Shown here piece by piece: positions 35,354 through 48,900 of a stretch of DNA of 64,000 nucleotides. The stretch comes from Saururus chinensis (Eukaryota > Streptophyta > Magnoliopsida > Piperales > Saururaceae): contig CP141146.1 of assembly GCA_035235625.1 (NCBI GenBank), positions 3,156,501 through 3,220,500 on the forward strand, in the 5' to 3' direction. The notes below the pieces were generated by a model, which had not been told where the DNA came from, did no database searches, and was given only the letters and a program-made list of their open reading frames with translations. Position numbers and translations under genes: made by a program. How positions within the stretch are numbered: the first letter of the stretch is position 1; every line of letters starts with the position of its first letter.

Positions 35354-35864
35354 TTCCAGAAAACTGAAATCCGATCAACAGATTGAATAAAAGCGCAGAA
35401 AACAAAAAATCCACAGAAGGAGTTGATTGAGGCAGAAAACAACGAAGGAAATACAGAGGAATCGAACAAGATGGGTTACCGATTGGACTGGGACAAGGTT
35501 CAGATTAAAGTGAAATCGGAGAGGGTCAGAAGTGATAAGATTTCGGATTTTCCGGCGAGTGATCACAATGTCTGGTGAGGACCGCAGAGACGATGGAGGC
35601 GGGCATGAACGGACGGGATCAAGGTGGCAAGGTCGATCATCCTCTTATAACGTTATAACGTATCATGAGCGAACCAGACCGGTTGATACAAAATGACTAA
35701 AATACCCTCTAGAGTAACTGGTTGGTACAAAAATGACTAAAATGCCCTCTAGACTTTTGGTTGATGAGAAATGACTAAAATGCCATGTGGTTAACAAGTC
35801 ATTACAAGAATGATGAGCAAGATTAGTGTCATGGTGACAAATTCTTGCCTAACATTGTTATGGC
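35354..35864 (-). promoter_or_regulatory. 5' UTR and promoter region of the RING gene
   Basis: The upstream flank on the minus strand is CT- and GA-rich (typical plant 5' UTR) for about 200 bp, then intergenic. From 35680 to 35800 three related copies of a short unit, aaatgactaaaatgccctctag or similar, occur at about 35690, 35731 and 35769, about 40 bp apart. No TATA box was assigned. Confidence 0.45.
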
Positions 35865-37417
35865 GCGGCATATAGAGGTGCTAACAAGTCAAGTCGAGTT
35901 TTAACCTCATATAACTCGAACTCGAAGTTGAAATTCTTAGCTTGAACTCAACTTAAACCAAAACACACGAGCTTGAACTTATTCTATTACAATCAAAAGC
36001 CCGGCTTCAATTGAGCTCGATCTATATATAAAAATAAACCTAATTTTTTTAATTAAAGTCATATTTATAAGTACCCACATGTGCCAATGTGCGTGTACTA
36101 AGTATTCTTAGGCCACACAATTTTAATTATGTCTAGTGCAAGCTAACAAGTGTACGATATGGAGCTTATTAAAAAATTTACTATATTTATCATTACTATA
36201 TTAATATAATAAAAAAATTATTTATTTTAAATTAAGTCCTCTTAGTATGCGTCTAAACTGTATAACGAGCAAATGCAATTAATATATCATTGTTACACAA
36301 TTTTGAAAGTGTAGTGGCTCTTAATCACGTAATATGAGGGTTATATTCGCTTGCCCTTCTTGTGATCTGACATGCGCCAACTACATATTTTGGCTCATAA
36401 TAACTTTTTTCTTTAAAATTATATAAAAAGTTACAAATAAAAGTTAATATATGCTCAAAGCAATTTGGTTCAAAGCCTCAAACTAGGTTGCACTTGACCC
36501 TTAGTTGCTCTAACTCTCCAATATATATAATATTAAAATGTCATTATTAATTGAATATGAAAAAATACAACAACTAATTGTAACAACATGAGGATTTTAT
36601 TTTCAGGTTATGACTACCCTCAATTTTAGTCTCAGTATGTGGCGAGACATTTTGAGTATCTTTAAATCTCATTCTTCGAATAATGATTATCAAGCAGATC
36701 ATATTGTACTAACAACAAGAAACTTTGAGTCGGGTCATCTTTTACCTATCATAAATGAATATAACTTGCCTTTAACTTATAAAAAAAAGAGATTCCATGA
36801 GTCAATACTAAATAACTTTTTAGAAATTATGGTAAAATTTTAATTTCTAAAGGATTCCAACATTAGTCTCTACATAAAATTTTAAAAAATATATCATAAT
36901 TTGTTTGACATGTAGATAATATTACCAATACATTTTTGTCTTATGACTAGCATATTGTTAGATATGTAGTATAATCTATATTATATCCTATTTTTTATTA
37001 TTTGTATTATATATGTTTTTACTTGATTAAATTAAATTTCTATGATACATCTAAATTTTAATATATATCACATGTGAACAAATATGTATTATGTGGACAT
37101 ATGTATAATATATAAATATGTTGTATATGTATTTTGAGATTGATAATTGTGCATATGTACAAATAGGTCAATATATATTTATGTATATTATAAAATATAT
37201 TTATAAATTTCATTTGAGTTTGAGTCGAGTTCAAGCTAAGTTCGAGTTTTATTAGAGTCGAGTCGAGCCAAGGTATGCTCGAACTCAACTGGAATATGTT
37301 CGAGTTCGAGTCAAGTTCGAGCCGAGCCACTTAGAGTAAACTATATTCGAGTTGAGTTGAGTCGAGGCACCCTTGCTTGATGAGCTGGCTCGACCCGTTG
37401 GCACCCCAAGCGGCGTG
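35865..37417. mobile_element. Non-autonomous hAT-like element, copy 2
   Basis: The element 35873-37409 (1537 bp) is homologous throughout to 13462-15004. Ends: tagaggtgctaac at the left and gttggcaccccaa at the right, an imperfect inverted repeat. Candidate 8-bp duplications gcggcata (35865-35872) and gcggcgtg (37410-37417) differ by two transitions. The subterminal regions are rich in ctcgaactcg/cgagttcgag words. No transposase is encoded. The host flank differs from copy 1, so the two are independent insertions. Confidence 0.75.
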
Positions 37418-37487
37418 TGACAATTAAGGGTACTAAGATGTCGAGTTGAACTGAGTTTTGGGTTGTTTTTACTTAAACTCAATTTAT

Positions 37488-40400
37488 GAACACTCAGCTT
37501 GTCACGCCCCGGCGATGCCCGACCCGAGCCGAACCCGGTCCAAGGGCCGGTCAAGCGCGCGGGGGCGACGAAGTGAAATTGAGAAACGATTCTAGCGGAA
37601 GACTTAATCCCTAACCACGGGCGATTAACAGCAACACGGAGTGCGCACAATCCTTTGAGCAAGAGTAAATAAAAAGGGAAAGAAAAGGTGTTGCTTATCA
37701 CAAAGTAAACAACAATCTCAAACCCACAAACTTAGTTAAGTAAAGCCCACACCGGCTCAAAATAAGTCATAAGCAAACATAACTGTAAGATGTGACATAA
37801 ATCCACAACAAAGAACCCTACACATAGGTTCTAACATAAAACATGAAACAAAATGAAGGAAAGTCACGCAACGATCTCCATCATCACACCCAAGCTACCT
37901 CTGACCTTTCCTCAAAAAGGCAATCCTGTCCGTCTGCGTGTCGCACCACGCAGCCCCAAATCAAAACACAAAAGAGGGGTGAGTTTTAACACTCAGCAAT
38001 GGTTTTTAATATCACTGTCAACGTAGAAAATACGATAGCTTAGAAATGAGATCGTTTCAGATCAAAGATTTACATGGTGCATCACTTTCTGATCATACAT
38101 TCATATCACTTAACACTGCATAAAAATGCATAATTCAACCTGCATGGATGTATCTCTAGCATACATATTCCCACATGCATTCACATCATAACCAATCCCG
38201 CATGGACGTATCTCTAACATACATATTCCACATGCATAACATCAAAATCAGCATGCATGGATGTATCTCTAACATACATATTCCACATGCATAACATCAA
38301 AATCAGCATGCATGGATGTATCTCTAACATACATATTCCACATGCATAACATCAACATCAACATGCATGGATGTATCTCTAACATACATATTCCTACATG
38401 CATAATGTTATCACAATCAACCTCCATCAAGGAGTAATCACACATTGACGTCACACAGACGGGAGCATAGACAAGGCCACGAAGGCGCGTCATGGTACAA
38501 AATTCTACACAAGAATTCAAGAAAGATCGGGGTTGTCAATCCCTAATACTGCTCGCCTGGACGATCCTGGCCAAGGATGTCCCATTCTCACACAGAGAAT
38601 CTAGAGCAGGGGTGTTCGCCCAGAGGACATCTCTGCGGAGGGAAGAGCCCGAGTTCTCACACAGAGAACCCTAGAACACGTGGTAGCGGGGTGCACACGG
38701 CATACCACACTGGATTCTCAGGGTCCAGATGACACACATAAAAATACTCTCACGTATCCGCAAGACAAGTACACAACTCGTCCCCACATCATTCCATTAA
38801 ACAAGACTCAACCCGGGAGTGCACTCGTTCCACACAGGGAACTCCAAATCGTTCCACACAGGGAACTTCAAATCTTTCCACACGGGAACTTCAAATCAAA
38901 ATATGTCCTTTCGGACCAATCAACTTGCGATTAATCCACGACCGATAAACCCGGCACGCAATTCCATCACATTGCATCCAATCGGTCAAATTCGATTAAT
39001 CACGATGAAGCCTCAATTGGAAATCCATTTTCATGATGCGTGCAACATGGTACATGCGTGGGCAAAGCATACATGAACCCTAATCATGATAAGTGCTCTC
39101 ACCAGCCCCTAATGCATCATTCATAATCACGATATTAAGCTTCAACATCATCATTTAACCCCCACATGTGTGTGTGTGTAACTAGTAGAAGCCTTTCACA
39201 TGATGCATATTAACATGCTTGAAAATCAACTCACCACCACACTACACATGTGAATTTCTACCTAAACATGAATTCAGCGGAAATCATAGTAGAAGAATCG
39301 TTGAAATCATAGTTAAATTCAAAACTCAACCACAAAGGCTAAACACCTATAACATCACTCATTTCATCATTGAGTCATGGCATTCACCAACATTCACACA
39401 CCATTAATCACAATTTATCATGACAAATCTGTCCAACAATGATTGTAGTCCTACTGAAATATGCTTAACCAAAGGGAAACAACTATTCATAATTTCAAAA
39501 TAACGATTCCAACATCATGCCACAAAACATAAGTCATTCCACCATCACTAAGCATATATCTCAACTCCATAAACTCAATAGCATGCATTTCCAGTAGCCT
39601 AACATAGCTTAAAACACTCCACATTCATATAAAATTGGCAAGCTAAAGTGGAATCATCAAAATAGGCATCATACACACAACATACAATTTCCTGTGTAGC
39701 CGATCGATCGCCCTTCAGGCCGTTCGATCGGTTACACGCAAAATTTTCAAATTTTTAGTTCAGCCGATCGATCGCCCTGCAAGGCCGATCGATCGCCAAC
39801 ACGGCAGAACAGTCATCTTCTTCCTTTCGCAAATCAAACCGAGACACCATAGATAACACTTCAAATCCACATCTAGCACCCTAATCATCATCAAAAGTCC
39901 TCCTTGACTTCCAGAATATCAAACCAAACCATAATAATGCAAAACCCTAAGAAATCGGGATTAAATAATTCCATTTTCTAATCTTACCATTAACACACTA
40001 AATCAAGCAAACCATTTCGAAATAAGCCAAAAATGAAGAGTTTTACCATGGATAAACAGAGATTTCGAAGACCCATTACCTCAGCACTTGATTAAGCTCG
40101 GATTGAAGAGTCACCCTTCTTGAAATCCTTGAAAATACAATGAGTTTGAATTAAACACCAATGGAAATCGATTTACTTAAGAAATCCCTAATTAAATCTT
40201 AGATCTAGGGCTTGTTGGTAGTAAAAATCGAATTTTGAATGTTAGGGTTTGTAGTAAAACACAAATCAGTAGCTTTTGATGGTCAAAAACGAATTGAATC
40301 AAGGGGAAAATGGTAGATTTAGAAGAAATTAAGAGAAAAGCCATGGATTAGTGCTTAATTAGAGCAAGCTTACCTTAATCGGCTTCTAATTCTGGCCTAA

Positions 40401-40902
40401 GTGGGGATTAGGCCAGACCTCCTTCCTTAGCCTATTCCCAAAAATAGAAATGGCTCAGGTTTGCCCTTTTATAGTAAGGGTTGGGGTAGGCAAAGGTAAG
40501 TTTTGGGGTGTAAATATGAAAAGTAGGCTAAAAGTGTTTATTTTGCAAATTTAAGCACGAATTAAGCCTAATAAAATTCTGAAAATTTTTTGTGTGACCT
40601 TAAGTATATGTTTAGGTTCATTTGACACAAAAATAAAATTTTCGACCGTGGGGCCCACAGGGGTCCCGCCAAAACCCTAATTTTTGGGAAAATAGTGAAA
40701 ATTCTGAAAAATCTCAAAAATTCACATTTGGTTTAAAATCACTTAAAACCACTAATATTGAAGTTAATTTTGGTTAAAACCATCACAAACTCTATTTATT
40801 TACAAAATCACCGAATAAGATCAGAAAACACGTAAATTGCACGATAACCCATAATTAAATAAAAATCAAACCCGGTTTAAAGATGAGGGTCCTTACAGAA
40901 CA
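37488..40902 (-). mobile_element. Solo LTR S1, 3.4 kb (inverted relative to S4)
   Basis: 37500-40897 begins TGTCACGCCCC and ends GGGTCCTTACA. It is the reverse complement of the family element at 56516-59753; shared landmarks include the ggggcccacaggggtcccgcc segment (40650 area) and the cggtcaagcgcgcggggg segment (37550 area). Its transcription direction is minus: tataaaag is read on the minus strand at 40473-40466, about 430 bp from the LTR start, as in S4. No gag-pol and no partner LTR are in direct orientation nearby, hence a solo LTR or LTR-only derivative. The 5 bp after its end, gaaca (40898-40902), also occur at 37488-37492, but 7 bp (ctcagct) separate that copy from the LTR end. Confidence 0.8.
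38150..38405. repeat. 55-bp tandem repeat within LTR S1
   Basis: Roughly four to five units containing tgcatggatgtatctctaac and catacatattcc; the clearest pair starts at 38231 and 38286, an exact 55-bp period. The matching region of S4 (58930-59110) carries the same array in diverged form, so the array predates both insertions. Confidence 0.85.
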
Positions 40903-41154
40903 TGTTTAGCTCATTAAGCTAGCTCAACTCGTTAGCAACGTTAGTGTTTGGTGGATTTATGTACACATTTTATAGAGAATGGCACGACATTGCAAACAAC
41001 TTTCTTTGTTATAGGTTTTTTTAACCATGCAAACAATTTGGATTTAAGTCATATTGAGAATGTAATCAACATTAGTTGACTGTAGTTTTCATCAACTTAT
41101 TTTTTACAACATGTATAGATGACAATGGAAGTGTTGCTTCGACCATTTGAGTAG

Positions 41155-41530
41155 TGTAAGAATAGAACCCATCATGTAGCACATATTTAGTTTTCCTATT
41201 TATAGAGAGCGTGCACAACTTACAAGGAGAAAATCTTTCCTTGATTGACATATATCTTACATGTAAGGAAAAAATATCATGTACAACTATTAAAGACTAT
41301 ACACAAATAATGACTAAGAGAGAAAGTCAGATCTTGAAGATAATGAAGGCAGGGAAGATCAAATCTGAAGGATGATGAAGGCAAGAAGATGTGTCAAGGT
41401 GGTGCTAAGAGCTTCGTATCATCTAAAAAGGGAAAGTCAAATATTGAAGATAATGAAGGCATGGAAGATTAGATCTGGTAGATAATGAAGGTAGGAAGAT
41501 CTGTCGAGGTGGCGCCAAGAGCTTCTAATA
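41155..41530 (-). repeat. Copia-2 3' LTR (left)
   Basis: Matches the split right LTR throughout. It contains tataaatagg on the minus strand (41204-41195). A 110-bp direct duplication starts at about 41321 and 41431 (gaaagtca..t.ttgaagataatgaaggc); both units are also present in the right LTR (about 49865 and 49975), so the duplication predates the insertion. Confidence 0.88.
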
Positions 41531-41586
41531 GCTGCCCAAAAGATGTAGTGGGGACATATTCCACACAAATCTTGGACCTAAGATGC

Positions 41587-44500
41587 CTAAAGTGTGTATG
41601 AGGCAAAGCAAAGTAAAAAGATTAGCAAGTTGAGTAGCCCCAAGAATGTGCTGAAGACAGAGAACACAGAGGCAAGCTTTTCCCGTATGAAGTGAACATC
41701 AATCTCAATGTGCTTAGTGCGGGCATGGAACACCAAATTAGATGCCATGTAAACAACACTAATATTGTCACATAAAATGACAGGGGCACAAGGAGGAAAC
41801 AATTGTAGAGAGAAAAATATGTTAAGAAGCCATAAAAGTTCGACACCCACTGTGGAGATGACCCAATACTCCACCTCAAAACTCGAACAAGAAACTATTG
41901 ATTGCTTCTTAGCACCCCATGTAATGGGGTTGGGTCCATGAAATATACAAAAGCCCATAATGGAGCGACAATCATCAGAGTCACCAACCCAATCAACATC
42001 AGAAAATCCATGAAGATAATGATTGGTGGAGGCAGAGAAATGAAGACCAAATCCAAGCATGCCTTTGATATAACAGAGAATGTGTTTGGCCGCCGCGAGA
42101 TTAGATTCCCTAGGAGCATGCATGAACTAACAAACTTTGTTGACAAGAAGATATATCTGGGTAAATGTAAGATACGACAATGCACCAACTAACTAGTGGT
42201 AGAGGACGAGATCTGTAGGAGGAGACGCATCAATAAAGCATATAGTGGTAGAGGTGGCAAGGGGAGTAACAACTGGCTTCGCACCATCCATGCCAAAATG
42301 ACGAAGAAGATCCAAGGCATACTAAGTTTGTGAAAGATAAAGAGCATATCATGTCCATTGGACCTAAATACCCAAGAAGAAATGAAGATCACCAAGGTGC
42401 TTGAGCTAAAAGTGTTATCCAAGGTGAGAGACAAGCTGGTGGATACGATGAGAACAATCTCCTATTAAGATATTGTCATGAACATAAATATGAAGAAGGA
42501 TTATATCATACCCACTACTGTAAATGAATAATGAGGCATCATATGGGCAACCTTGAAAGCCAATATGCCGAAGATAGGCACTAAATGTGTGATACCACAC
42601 ACTAGGAGCCTGCTTAAGTCCATATAAGGACTTTTAAAGTTTACACACATGAGTTAGACAATTAGGATCAACAAAGCCAAGAGGTTGAGCCATGTAGACA
42701 TCTTCAGAGAGAGAGCCATGAATGAAGGCATTGGTAACATCCAATTGAAAGAGAGGCCAGTGGAGAGAAATAGCTAAAGAGAGAACAACCTTGTTAGTAT
42801 CATGCTTAACAACAGGGCTGAAGGTTTCATAATAATCAATGCTGACTTGTTGATGAAAACCCTTCACAACAAGACATACCTTATATCTTTCAATGATGCC
42901 ATTGGAATGACGTTTAATGCAATGGACCCATTTATTACTACCAACATTTTGATGAGGCGCGGTGGAACTAGTGTCCATGTTTCATTCTTGATCAAAGCAT
43001 TAAATTTAGTGGTCATAGCTTCCTGCCAATGAGGGTCCTTAGAGGCTTCTGTAAAGTTATGAGGCTCAAGGATAGGGGTGCATAGGAGGGCTTGGGGAAT
43101 AGGATAACGGGTGGAGACAAGGAGTTTAGGGCTGTGGGTACCATCCATTTGGCGAGTGACCATAGGATGGATGTGAGGGGCAAGAATGATGGGTGGGTGG
43201 GAGATGGGTTAGGTGGAGTAGATGGAGAAAAGGTAGGGGTTTAGTCAGGTATAGGGGAGGGAGATGGCGGGTTGGGTAGAGGAGAAGGTGAAGAGGAAGA
43301 GGGTGGTTCTAGAGAGAGGAAGAAAGGGAGGGAGAAGGAGGTTCAGTGCTCATGGAGAGGGAGGGGTTAGGAATAGGGGAAGAGAGAGGAAGGAAAGAAT
43401 TGTAAAGTGAAAGAATTGCGGGAATTGGTTGGAAGAGGTGAAGACATAGAAGGATAAGGAAATGAGGATTCATCAAAGATAACATGGCGAGAGACAATAA
43501 TTTTACCAGTCATAGGATTGAGACATTTATAACCTTTATAATTGCTACTATAACTAAGAAAGACACATTGGGTGGATTTATATTCCAATTTTGAACGGCC
43601 AAGCACTCTAAGACATGGAAAGCTGCTACAACCAAAGACTCAAAGAAGACCATAGTTAGGTGATTTATGAAAAACCATAGCGAAGGGAAACCGATGAGAG
43701 AGAACCGAGTGGGCAACTTGTTAATAATATAGATGGTGTTGCTAAAGGCATGAGTGCAAAGAGACTTAGGCATGTGAGAATGCGCCATAAGAGTTAGTCC
43801 CATATCAACAATATGGCAATGCTTCTCTCAGCGACGCCATTCTGCTTTGGAGTGTGAGGGCAAGAAACCCGATGAGAAATATCTTGTTGCTGAAAGTGAG
43901 ATTTGAGACAAGTATTTATGAATTCACCACCACCATCACTTTGAAAATATTTGATACGCTTGTCAAATTTTTTTTTCAATGAGTGTTTAAAATGTAACAA
44001 AGGTTGAATAAACATTAGACTTGCGATGCAAAGGAAAGAACTAAGTGAAGTAGCTATAGTCATCCATGAAAATAATTTAAAAGCAATAGCCTTCAATAGA
44101 GGAAATAAGGGCAACATCACAATGAATAAGTTCCAATAAACTAGAGACATATCACAATTATTAATAAAAAGGCAATTTACTACTTTTACCCAACAAACAA
44201 CTTTCACAAAAATGGCGAGCAGAAGACTTATTAGACAAAGGTAAAACATCATGCAAAGTGTAGAGAACGTCATCTGATGAGTAGCCTAAATGAGCATGCC
44301 ACGTGTCAATAGATGTCTTTGAACCAATAAAACACATAGAAGAGGCCTTATGTTCCTTGAAAGACAAGGCAAGGAGTGTGTAAAGATCACCATTAAGAGG
44401 TCCCCAAAGCAGGATTGTCCCGGTCTTCTTGTCCTTTATCAAAAAACCAGTAGAGGTGAAGATAAATAAACAATTATTGTCTCTAGCAAATTGAGCCACA

Positions 44501-45582
44501 TATAATAAATTTTGACGAAGAGCAAGCACAATATAAATATTATTCAATTTCAAAGAGCTAGAGGAAGTATATATAGAGGACGATCCAATATGAGAGATAG
44601 GCATACATGATTTGTTGCCTACCATAATATCATCAGTACCATGATAAAAATGCATACCAAAGACATGTGCATCAGAGGAGGTCTATGGTGGGTAACACCA
44701 CTATCCACAATCTAGTCTTCTTGTTGATCAGCAAGATGCATAGCAATAAATGCCTAAGAATTATCAGAAATGTCATCTTCAAAGGACTCACAAATAGAAG
44801 CACAATGATTAGGCCCCCCACACTTAAAGCATGTAATATGTTTGGTTTGAGAGGAGTTTCATCCACTATGTACACTTTGGGAGGAGCGGTTAGGAGGAAT
44901 GGCAACAGATGGAGAGGAGGAATGAGTAAAGGATCCACATCCATGATTGGTGGATCCACTACAAGAGCCACCTCAACCCCAACCATGAAACTAGCCACGA
45001 GAGGGAGGCCCAATAGACTAGCGACAACTATGAAAGGTAACAGATAAAACAAAAGATACATTAGCCGATGATAAGCACAATTCAAAGTCGAGTAACAAAC
45101 TATAACATTTTCAAGAGAAGGGGCAAGCCGTTGTGCATTAATGGCCGCCACAGTAGGATCAAACTTAGACCCAGCACACGCAGAAGCTAGAGGGATAGAT
45201 CATCATCGTCAACTAGCTTATTGACGCTACCGAGAGTTAAAGCCAAGGACTTGGCATGCTCAACATATTCAGCAATGGAGTGCAACCCTTTGGAGATCAT
45301 CTGGAGCTCCATCTTGAGATGTTGAACTCAAACACAGGAGCATGCACCAAAGAGGGTTTCCAAAGAAACCCACAATGCATGGGAAGTCTCTTTTCTAGCA
45401 ACAAGAGACAACACCGATTCAAAAAAGGAGGCGGTGAACCATCTAACAATCATCTGATCTATACGAATCCACTGACGAACATTGATAGAGTTTGAACTAT
45501 CAGTGGCAAGAACAGGCTGGGGAAAGTCACCAAGAACGAACTCCATAAGATCATAGCTCTGGAGATTAGGGAGAACTTGCAT
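41587..45582 (-). pseudogene. Copia-2 gag-pol relic
   Basis: Read right to left. Gag of UBN2 type is at 45582-45330. The GAG-pre-integrase is at 44655-44161 (WHAHLGYSSDDVLYTL and CESCLLGK). The integrase core is at about 43990-43800 (SDGGGEF, then HTPKQNGVAER). The RT start is at 43163-42864 and the RT body at 42978-42634, followed by the catalytic box near 42490, which reads YVHD instead of YVDD. RNase H is at 42123-41587 (DWVGDSDDCRS and HARTKHIEIDVHFIRE). Each domain is in its own frame with intervening stops, so the element cannot be autonomous. Confidence 0.9.
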
Positions 45583-45760
45583 CTTGCATCTACCAAAACA
45601 AGTAATTAGATTTGGAGAGCTTCAGAGATATCCTGTTTAATGGTTTTGAGAGGAGGGGTGAGAGATGAGAACATCGTAGAGGAAGGAGAAGTAGTTGTGG
45701 TGGAAGAGGCTATGGAGCAAGAAGCTAAGGGAATAGGACGTCAAAGGAAAGAGGATCGGT

Positions 45761-45774
45761 AGCTTTGATACCAT
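45761..45774 (-). promoter_or_regulatory. Copia-2 primer binding site
   Basis: On the minus strand TGGTATCAAAGC directly follows the LTR terminus CTCACA, a tRNA-Met-type primer site with one change from the common plant sequence. It fixes the minus-strand orientation and the LTR boundary at 45775. Confidence 0.85.
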
Positions 45775-45906
45775 GTGAGAATAGAACTTGTCATGTAGCA
45801 CGGATTTAGTTTTCATAATTATAGAAGGCGTGTACAACTTGCAAAGAGAAAATCTCTCCTCGATTGACATATAGCTTACATGTAAGGAAAGAATATCATG
45901 TATAAC
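45775..45906 (-). repeat. Copia-2 5' LTR, first part
   Basis: Begins (plus reading) TGTGAGAATAGAACTTG and breaks at gtataac, where the paired LTR reads on as gtacaactattaaag. The remainder continues at 49832-50079. Confidence 0.88.
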
Positions 45907-48900
45907 TGTAATATCCCAAAATTTCCAAGGTTTCAAAAATTAAATACGTGGAAATTAGGTTGTTTGACCATTTGAACTTCTCAGTAGAATAACTCCCTAC
46001 CAAGGTAGAATCTGTGGCTGAACCTATGTAGTAAGAAAGTAGACAGAAAGAGCTTCAAAACTCCACTAAGAATGAACGAATTGAAGTCCGAATGAGGGAG
46101 ATACGACTGTTTTAAGTTTAAACATATTGTATAGGGCCCGTTTACCCGATTTTAACGTATATTTGGGCTATTTAAGTTGTTTTGCAGGCTTGATTAATTA
46201 GAGCTCCGAAATTAATTTTTAGAGGTCTAATTGAAGGAGGTTGGCCCAAATTTTAAGAAGATTAGGAATCTTAATCCCTATACTTATATAAAGCCTTCTT
46301 AGGACATAAAGAAAGGAGTTTTTTTTCGAAGAGACTTTTAAGGAAGGAGAAAGTAGGACTCATGCAGAGTGAACAGAAGGGAAGTAGATGAATGAATAGG
46401 TCATCATTCCAGTGCTTTTGAACTATTTTTCGTTGCTCCTTGCAGTTCCTCCCAATCGCAATAAGGGTAAAGGTGTCATCCAACAAAGCGGAAAAAAAAA
46501 CGAGAGGAGAATCTCAATTTAAGGAGCAAGAAATAGAATACATGAAGCAGTACGTCCTCTCACCCCAATCAGATTGGTCTCCTCTTTTGTTTGACTATTG
46601 CTGGCCTCTGTGGCTTCGTCCTCCGATTCCATCATCAGGTTCTATCTTCCAGCTCTGTCTTCCAGTTTCCTTAGGTTCCATATGCCGGTTTTGTCCTCCG
46701 GCCTCCTTGCACCTTAGCAATTGGCACTTCCCTCCCAAGACTTGAACAAAGCGGAGCATCTCAAAGATTTTGAATCTGTTTCAAATTGCACCATTGAGAA
46801 GTAGTGATGGGCGATCCTTCCTGCTCTCGCAATCCATTTGTCAAGCAATTCAATAGTTGGCCACTGCCAATCTGCCTACCACTTTACCCAATGGAGCTTC
46901 AGATTTATGGAGTGTCTATGCGAATATGTGATTACCAAGGGGAAGATCTCTTTAGTTTGATTATGATTATGTAGAATCTCCCCGGCGCAAGTGCAAATAC
47001 GTACTGAACCAGTAAAACAATAAGCCCAACTGCTCAAGTCTAAGTCAAGCTCTGGTGGAGGACGACACATGAAGCTCTAAGATTCGGCCTTTTCTATGTC
47101 TTGCCGCCCCTCCTATCTTATTCACAATTGTAAGTTCCATTATTTATTGCATTGACAGTTAGGATAAGATCTCTGATGTGCTTTTATTTTTACCTACACT
47201 TTGTCCCATTCATAACTAGTATCTTGACTTATGATTTTACGATGGTGGTATATTGGATTCCTATTTTAATATCAAACTTGGTTTGGGGAAATATTGGTTG
47301 TGGCTTCTCCAAATACTGAGCATGTTCTTATATGGTTCAGAAGTTGTGATTTACCTTCCATAGCCAAATACTGTTAACTTCTGGTTTCATTTGATTTATT
47401 GTGTGTATTTTCCTATACAACAATTTGTTTGAATATGTGAGGTTGGGTAATTTGGTTTGGGAAAATCTTGCACTACCAATGAAATTTATAACGTAAGAAC
47501 GGAGCATCAGTCTCTCTGGTTCAGCAGGCAGCAGGTTGAAGATGGGTGTCTTGTTTTTGGACCAGATTATTTAACCCAGTTCAGTCCCTTCTTTTTTAAA
47601 AAAAAACTTACACTCTACTTGAACCTGATCTGGTTCAATGACTTAGAATAGTCATAAAAATTTGAAAAAAATTATAAATGACTATGAGCATATGCCTAGT
47701 TTCTTAACCAAGTTTCATGTCTTCAAAAAATCTTCAAGTATGTAAAATAACCAATTTACCCTTGTAAATTGACGCATAGACTAATAATGATTAGTGACCA
47801 GACTTCAAGGCTCCTGTTCAAGGGCCTATGAGTTGATTTAAAAATTGAGAAATATCTCAGTGAGATTTTAGTGTATATACTAAATTTGGACTAAGCCACA
47901 AGTTAGGGAAAATTCCAATAAATAGATAATTGACTATTTTACCCCTAGGGTTAAGGTAAGACAATTAAGGTTCAAGAGGCTTACAACCCCGTTAAACAGC
48001 AAGAAAATTACATCGGGTTCACAATGTCATGGTGTACCCCTGACATTAGTTTTGGACCCGTCAAGGTTCAGGGAGGCCCTAAACAAAAAAATAGAAATAC
48101 CCCTATGCAGATCGGCTCGCATTTGCGTGAATAAAATTAACGGGCCAATGTGATACTAAAACCTTTTGAAAGGTCAACAACTTGCCTGAGAGCAGAGAGG
48201 ACCTTATCCAATGTTGGATGATTATTTTAATGCCCTTAGGTGCATTATGATCAGTTTTCATAGAGATTTAATCAGTTAACCCGATGAGGGTTAGGGCACG
48301 AGAGCTCGGACATTCTTAATATCATTATCAAACTTGGTTATTGATATTATGATGTGCTTGGACCTGTGTGGTTCTGATTGTTTATGTTGTTTGTTGTTTT
48401 GATATTTGTTGTTGATGTTGTGATAGTAACTTATCACTAGCTTAAGAATATTGAAAGATTAATTAATAGGGTAGATAGCTTTGGATTGGGCGAGAATACT
48501 TAATCAAGATAAAGACTAAAATACCTCAGAGGGGTCTGGGACTAGTTCATAGAGTTAACAAAGCCTTTGACCTAACGATTTGCCTTGATTGATGAACCGA
48601 TGGTAGTTTCGAGTTTTAAACCCTAGTCTAGAAGAAACTAATAGGGTTTGGGATAGTTATTCGGAATCCTGGCTTATTGATGAGTAAGATAGGGTTGAGA
48701 ATGGTTTCTTGAGTTTTAGCTCTATTGAGGAGCCGTTGATTTGACCGTGTAGTTACATATCCCCATTTGAGAGAGCTTTGCGTGAGCCAGGCTCACCATA
48801 GATCTATTGAGAATCTTTTAGTGTACACGCATTTTGGATTAGCTCACATCCTACTTGGTTGGCTTTTCCTGCCACTTTTATTTAGGTGCAGTTGTGGGTC

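Noticed and set aside
38150..38405. Regularly spaced repeats as a CRISPR-like array
   Set aside because: The 55-bp units are contiguous tandem repeats without unique spacers, in a plant LTR.
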